Part shown: positions 60,051-64,000 of the stretch, in pieces
Layout of the letters: every line of letters begins with the position of its first letter
Numbering within the stretch: position 1 is the stretch's first letter
DNA from: Allium sativum
Taxonomy: Eukaryota; Streptophyta; Magnoliopsida; Asparagales; Amaryllidaceae
Length of the DNA stretch: 64,000 nt
NCBI GenBank assembly: GCA_030737875.1
Contig: CM060922.1
Location: 301,249,456 to 301,313,455 of the forward strand
Direction: 5' to 3'
Notes under the pieces: generated by a model
The model's input: the letters and a program-made list of their open reading frames with translations, nothing else
Told to the model about the DNA's origin: nothing
Database searches by the model: none
Translations under genes and position numbers: made by a program

Positions 60051-61520
60051 ATGGCCAATGAAGTAGAGCCCAAAAGAAGAGACGATGATCCCCCAAATCC
60101 GGTTCCTTCTCCAGTAACAGAGGTTAGGATTGGTAAATTTGTAAAGTCGACATCTCCTGCAACAATGACCAATACAACTATACTGACGGAGATGGGAGGA
60201 AAGTTCAAGGGCTTAGAGGATATGCCATTAGAAATGTCATCATTTGGCTTTGGTGATTTTACATTTAAAGCTTCCTTCCAAGCATGGAGTAGACTTCAGT
60301 GCCATCGTGCGCTGGGGTAGTCACTCGCTCCAGTAAGTTAAAAACTGGTCCGTTAAGGAGACACTAGGACACACACTCATAAGCATTGCACAACACAACA
60401 TTTATTCATGCGCTGATTGACTGTCTCTAACGCATGTTTTTCTTTTGTGCAGGAACAATGGTTCGAGAAGGAGATAAAGATAGAGACATAGAATGAGAAA
60501 GGGAAAGAGAAATAGGTGCAGGAAGAGATACCTGAGGTTCACACCGCATAGATACTAATAGAGAAATTTTCAGTGGCGTTGAAGAGCTTGCTTCTCGGTG
60601 AAAGCGCAGATATGACTATGGAGTAACCACCTCCAAGATGATGATTATTAACCACCCTGCTCTAGATCTCGACTTATTGACATTAGTCCGGTTCCAATAA
60701 ATGAGGTGATTTAAGAAGCACAGGTCAATCTACAGTGTCCTCTCTACCTACTATCAAAAGATCGGTTCTCTCTCCATTTATACCCAAGGTACAAACGAAG
60801 CTCAGTCTAGAGGAGGCTTAGATATAGTGAAAACACCACTTTAATGAGAGAAGAAAAGGGAAATGGAAAACGAGATTGAGCCTGAATGAAAGAACAAGGG
60901 AGTGAGGAAATCGCAGATTTAAAATTTGAGGCAGGAATATACTATGATAGAATGAAAGTGGAGGAGTTCGAGACTAATGGTTTGAAAAGGCAATTGAAAG
61001 AGGTCTATAAGAAGATGACTGACATAGCCGAGGCGACAGTTTAAGCTAAGGACTGGTTAAGGATGAATTAGGTGCACATTCCTTCATGCTGAATGCTATC
61101 AAGAAAGAGTGCAAACTTCTTTTAGAAGAGAACGAATAATGAAAAAGGAGCTTGAAGAGATTAGGAAGGAAAGAAAGGTTAACAATGCCAAGTTTAAGCG
61201 ACACTGAAAGTAAAGGAAGAAAGCGAGGATTTGAGTAAGTTGATGATGTGAGAAATGGCTTCGATGATCAACTTAATGAACTTGGAGTTCAAGTCCATGA
61301 AGCTGATGGCAACAAAGAAAAACCCAACTCCATTATTCTAGGATTTAATGCTAAAGCCATTCGCTACTGTGATATAACATGGATAAACCAATATGAAATG
61401 GCATTCGCCTTGGCATGGGAGTGCCTCTTGGACGAGGGAGTGGTTACAAGAGATGTAGAAGAGTTAGATAAGGAAGCTTTAGTGACTGAGTATCTAAAGG
61501 GGATAAGTCGTTGATTTTAT
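60051..61520 (+). pseudogene. Decayed unknown gene with an intron and coiled coil
   Basis: The start at 60051 (MANEVEPKRRDDDPPNPVPS) reads openly to 60320. A possible intron runs from gtaagtt (60333) to ttttgtgcag (60452), after which EQWFEKEIKIE continues but meets stops. A lysine/glutamate-rich coiled-coil stretch follows (60925-61190; LKRQLKEVYKKMTDIAEAT, MKKELEEIRKERKVNNAKFK). Then an open frame at 61248-61514 (FALAWECLLDEGVVTRDVEE). I do not recognise the family; a gag-like or transposon accessory protein is one guess. Many stops and shifts make it non-functional. Confidence 0.35.
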
Positions 61521-62439
61521 AAGAAGGACGATGCCAGTTGAGAGAGGAAGCATAAGAAAGGGATGCAGCTGCAACGGCTCTATGGAAAGGGAGGACAATC
61601 ATGATTAAAAGCATTATAGTTTTTCATATTGCTGGCTCAGCAAGGCAATCGTCGAGTCAAGCATGCACTTTCCAACCCTCATTCGTTCTGCCTCCTGTTA
61701 CAACTGGCCGTTCTCAATAGATTATTATCGATTTAGGGTATTACCTCGAGAGTCCCAAATTATCGTTATCGCCAATCCTAGAAGGTATAACTCCTGTAGA
61801 AAGCACAAGCATAAAGCGGAAGGTATATCCATTCTTTCTTCGATGTTCGAGAAGATGATGAAGGCTTGCGAAGAAGCTGTTTGGCTTATTACCAAGTCCC
61901 CGAGAACAAAAGAAGACTAATTATCCTTCGTATTCATGCCATAGGTACATATGGAATGCAAATTCCCTCTACTATTCCTATGATTCTGACTTTAGGACAC
62001 TTTTTGCACCCATGCTTACAACGAGTTGATGAAAATGTAATTTGGGGACATAGAGTCATTAAAGGATATGGAGGAGACTTTGGATCAAAGAGATATTAAC
62101 CTTAGCGAATGGGTAGCCTAAAGTAGATGCTGAAGATTTGAAAGCACCCAGAGGAGTTTAAGGCGGAGAGGAAGTAGAGAAGGTTACTTCCGATTTTATA
62201 CCTATGAAAATGATTCTTCCTGAGGGTGCCACTGATCCCATTACTAAAATTGAAGATGATTCTAAAGAGTCATCTCTCCCCATAAGAAGATATTTAGGAT
62301 AAAATTAAAACCAGGGCCAACCTAAGAAAAGGACAAGCTCCAGTGGTGGAAGTACTAGGAAGAAGAGTAGTAAAAAGAGCAAGTCACCAACCTTGAAGTG
62401 AAAAACCGAAGAGGAAAAGTAGTGTGACTACTCACGTAG
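61521..62439 (+). other. Further coding-like remnants, unassigned
   Basis: Short frames (61663-61920 and 61866-62099) and a Lys/Ser-rich stretch near 62330-62400 suggest that the decayed gene upstream once continued. No domain is visible. Confidence 0.25.
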
Positions 62440-62599
62440 ACTTCTAGATATACGAATATGTTTTTTACATTGTTAGCCAATATTATGCGAGAACGACCCT
62501 CGATTTTGGATATACAGTAACTCTTTAATGGCTATCATAGTTTGTAAATAATTGTCTAATTTCCTTCTATTTATCTTTATGAATTTTGATTTAAGTATT

Positions 62600-63060
62600 T
62601 GAGCAATTTATGCACCTTTCATTAGTACGTTGCCACTTGTTGTTACAATTAAACTTAAGTTCATCATTTAGAATTCCATTCTCGATATCTCGTTTTAATT
62701 ATAAACTGGAGTCGTGTAAAGTTCGATGTTATAAATCCCACTCTTGGGATCTCCTTTCGGTCATTGATCTCAAATCATATGGAATTCAAAGTTGAAATCT
62801 CCTCTTTCGGGACTTACTTCCAGTCTTTGGTCCCGAGTCGCTAGAACTTCAAGTTAGGCATCACAATTAGCCTTTTATACTCACCCTTCGTTGGTTAGGG
62901 TTAGAGCGATAGATGTCTTCGAATTATCCTTTGTATTCACCCATTGTTTCGTTCAGGTTAGAGTCATAGGCATTTTTTTATTGTCGGTTTATACTCAAAT
63001 CAAAGCTTTGAGGATCATAGTTGACCAAATGAGCGGTCGTTATCACAATCAATTGGGTTG
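62600..63060 (+). repeat. Diverged tandem repeats
   Basis: Loosely repeated phrases of about 65-75 bp. One set combines ttcgatgttataaatcc, ttcaaagttgaaatctcc and ttcaagttaggcatcac with ctctttcgggact-like parts. Another has tatactcacccttcgttggt and tattcacccattgtttcgtt. Origin unknown. Confidence 0.45.
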
Positions 63061-63099
63061 GAGTGGTTTCCCCAAGTTCGAAGACTAAGAGTTGGTGGT

Positions 63100-64000
63100 T
63101 GGACACTTAAATTCTAAGCGTAGTAAGTTGTTTATACTCGGTCTTATCATTTGTTCAAGTCTTAAGTTAGTTTATGGGTAATGGAATCACACCTTTGAAT
63201 TTGGAACCCAGGGATGAAATCAATTGGGGAATCATGCCAAGCTCTGAGGCATCATATTCATTATTCTACCCCCGTGCATGCAAGCCGATCATATCACAAC
63301 TGTCACACTACACATAAAGGAAGAACATCGAGGACATGAGGTACTAAGATCCTTTATTAAAATACTAACGAAAAGAGGGTGGCATCTGCCTTATTACGTA
63401 ATTTGAAAACAAATTAATAACTAAAAACTGAAAAACATATATGCTAAATAAAGGCTAATTAAAAAAGTGACGTAAATGTTAGAGTTCGTGCTTTAGAAGC
63501 GATCTATTTGATGTGAATAATAACATTGTTGATGTTATATTTTATTTTAAATAAAAAAAATCATTATGTTATATTTACTGCGTAATATAAATATTAACAT
63601 AATAGAAGTCCTTAGAATAATAATACAGAATTATATAGTTTCAAGTAAGTGACTAAATATGAGATTTTATAATAAAACAAGTATTATAATTCTTAAATGT
63701 TCGTAGTCAAATTTATTGTATATATAGGACAACAATAGAACATTGAGACAAGTATGTTGATTGACTGATGACCATATCTCATTGATCATTAATATATGTG
63801 ATATTAATGTCGATACATAAATACGTATTAGAGAAAAGTGTATTAGACAGACCCAACATGAGAAAACTCTATGGTGCATGATTAGTAGTGTCATAAGTAA
63901 TTCTCATAGTGACAATGATGTGATGGTCCTCTGAAATGGAATTATTATATATTTTATTCGAGGATATTTGTGTTTGATATCATCAAAAGTTACTTTTAAC
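63100..64000. other. Gene-free AT-rich end of the window
   Basis: I see no gene, RNA or repeat I can name. The minus-strand frame at 63667-63894 has no domain and is AT-rich, so it is probably incidental. Confidence 0.5.

Overview
The window is nuclear DNA of a flowering plant, probably a eudicot. It is AT-rich, has no operons, and its few coding regions have GT-AG introns and plant transposon protein families (CACTA TNP2, PIF/Harbinger with its SANT-like partner, plant mobile domain, zf-GRF). I see no ordinary housekeeping gene. Nearly all of it is nested transposable elements.

Layout. 1-18909: a cluster of related giant-LTR retroelements. A reverse-oriented LTR fragment (1-990) is followed by about 1.3 kb that I do not recognise, then element A (2283-14784; 5' LTR truncated, 347-bp internal region, 6.73-kb 3' LTR), then an older, deleted, reverse-oriented LTR (14785-18909). 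18910-25131 and 38262-42382: a decayed CACTA (En/Spm) transposon with TNP2, DUF4216 and Transposase_24 remnants. It is split by element B and ends in a recognisable subterminal-repeat and TIR end at 42382. A 541-bp long-inverted-repeat element (23779-24319) and a tRNA-derived SINE-like sequence lie inside it. 25132-38256: element B, a complete non-autonomous LTR retrotransposon with two 6.2-kb LTRs, only 690 bp of internal sequence, a tRNA-Met primer site, a polypurine tract and a 5-bp target duplication (GACTT).

About 44130-56975: the most interesting region, a gene-dense stretch of about 12.8 kb. Multi-copy inverted palindromes lie just inside both ends. It contains an intact PIF/Harbinger DDE transposase, a decayed SANT-like accessory gene, a decayed plant mobile domain (PMD) gene, an unrecognised acidic protein gene, and four small zf-GRF zinc-finger genes. 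Several genes share duplicated promoters and N-termini: the SANT-like gene with one GRF gene, and the acidic gene with another GRF gene. This suggests that promoter plus leader modules were shuffled inside one element. My inference is a composite Harbinger-type transposon carrying PMD and GRF cargo; nested insertion of separate elements is the main alternative.

57690-58762 is probably another reverse-oriented LTR start. 58763-64000 holds decayed coding-like sequence and diverged repeats that I cannot assign. Element boundaries were read by eye and no database search was run.
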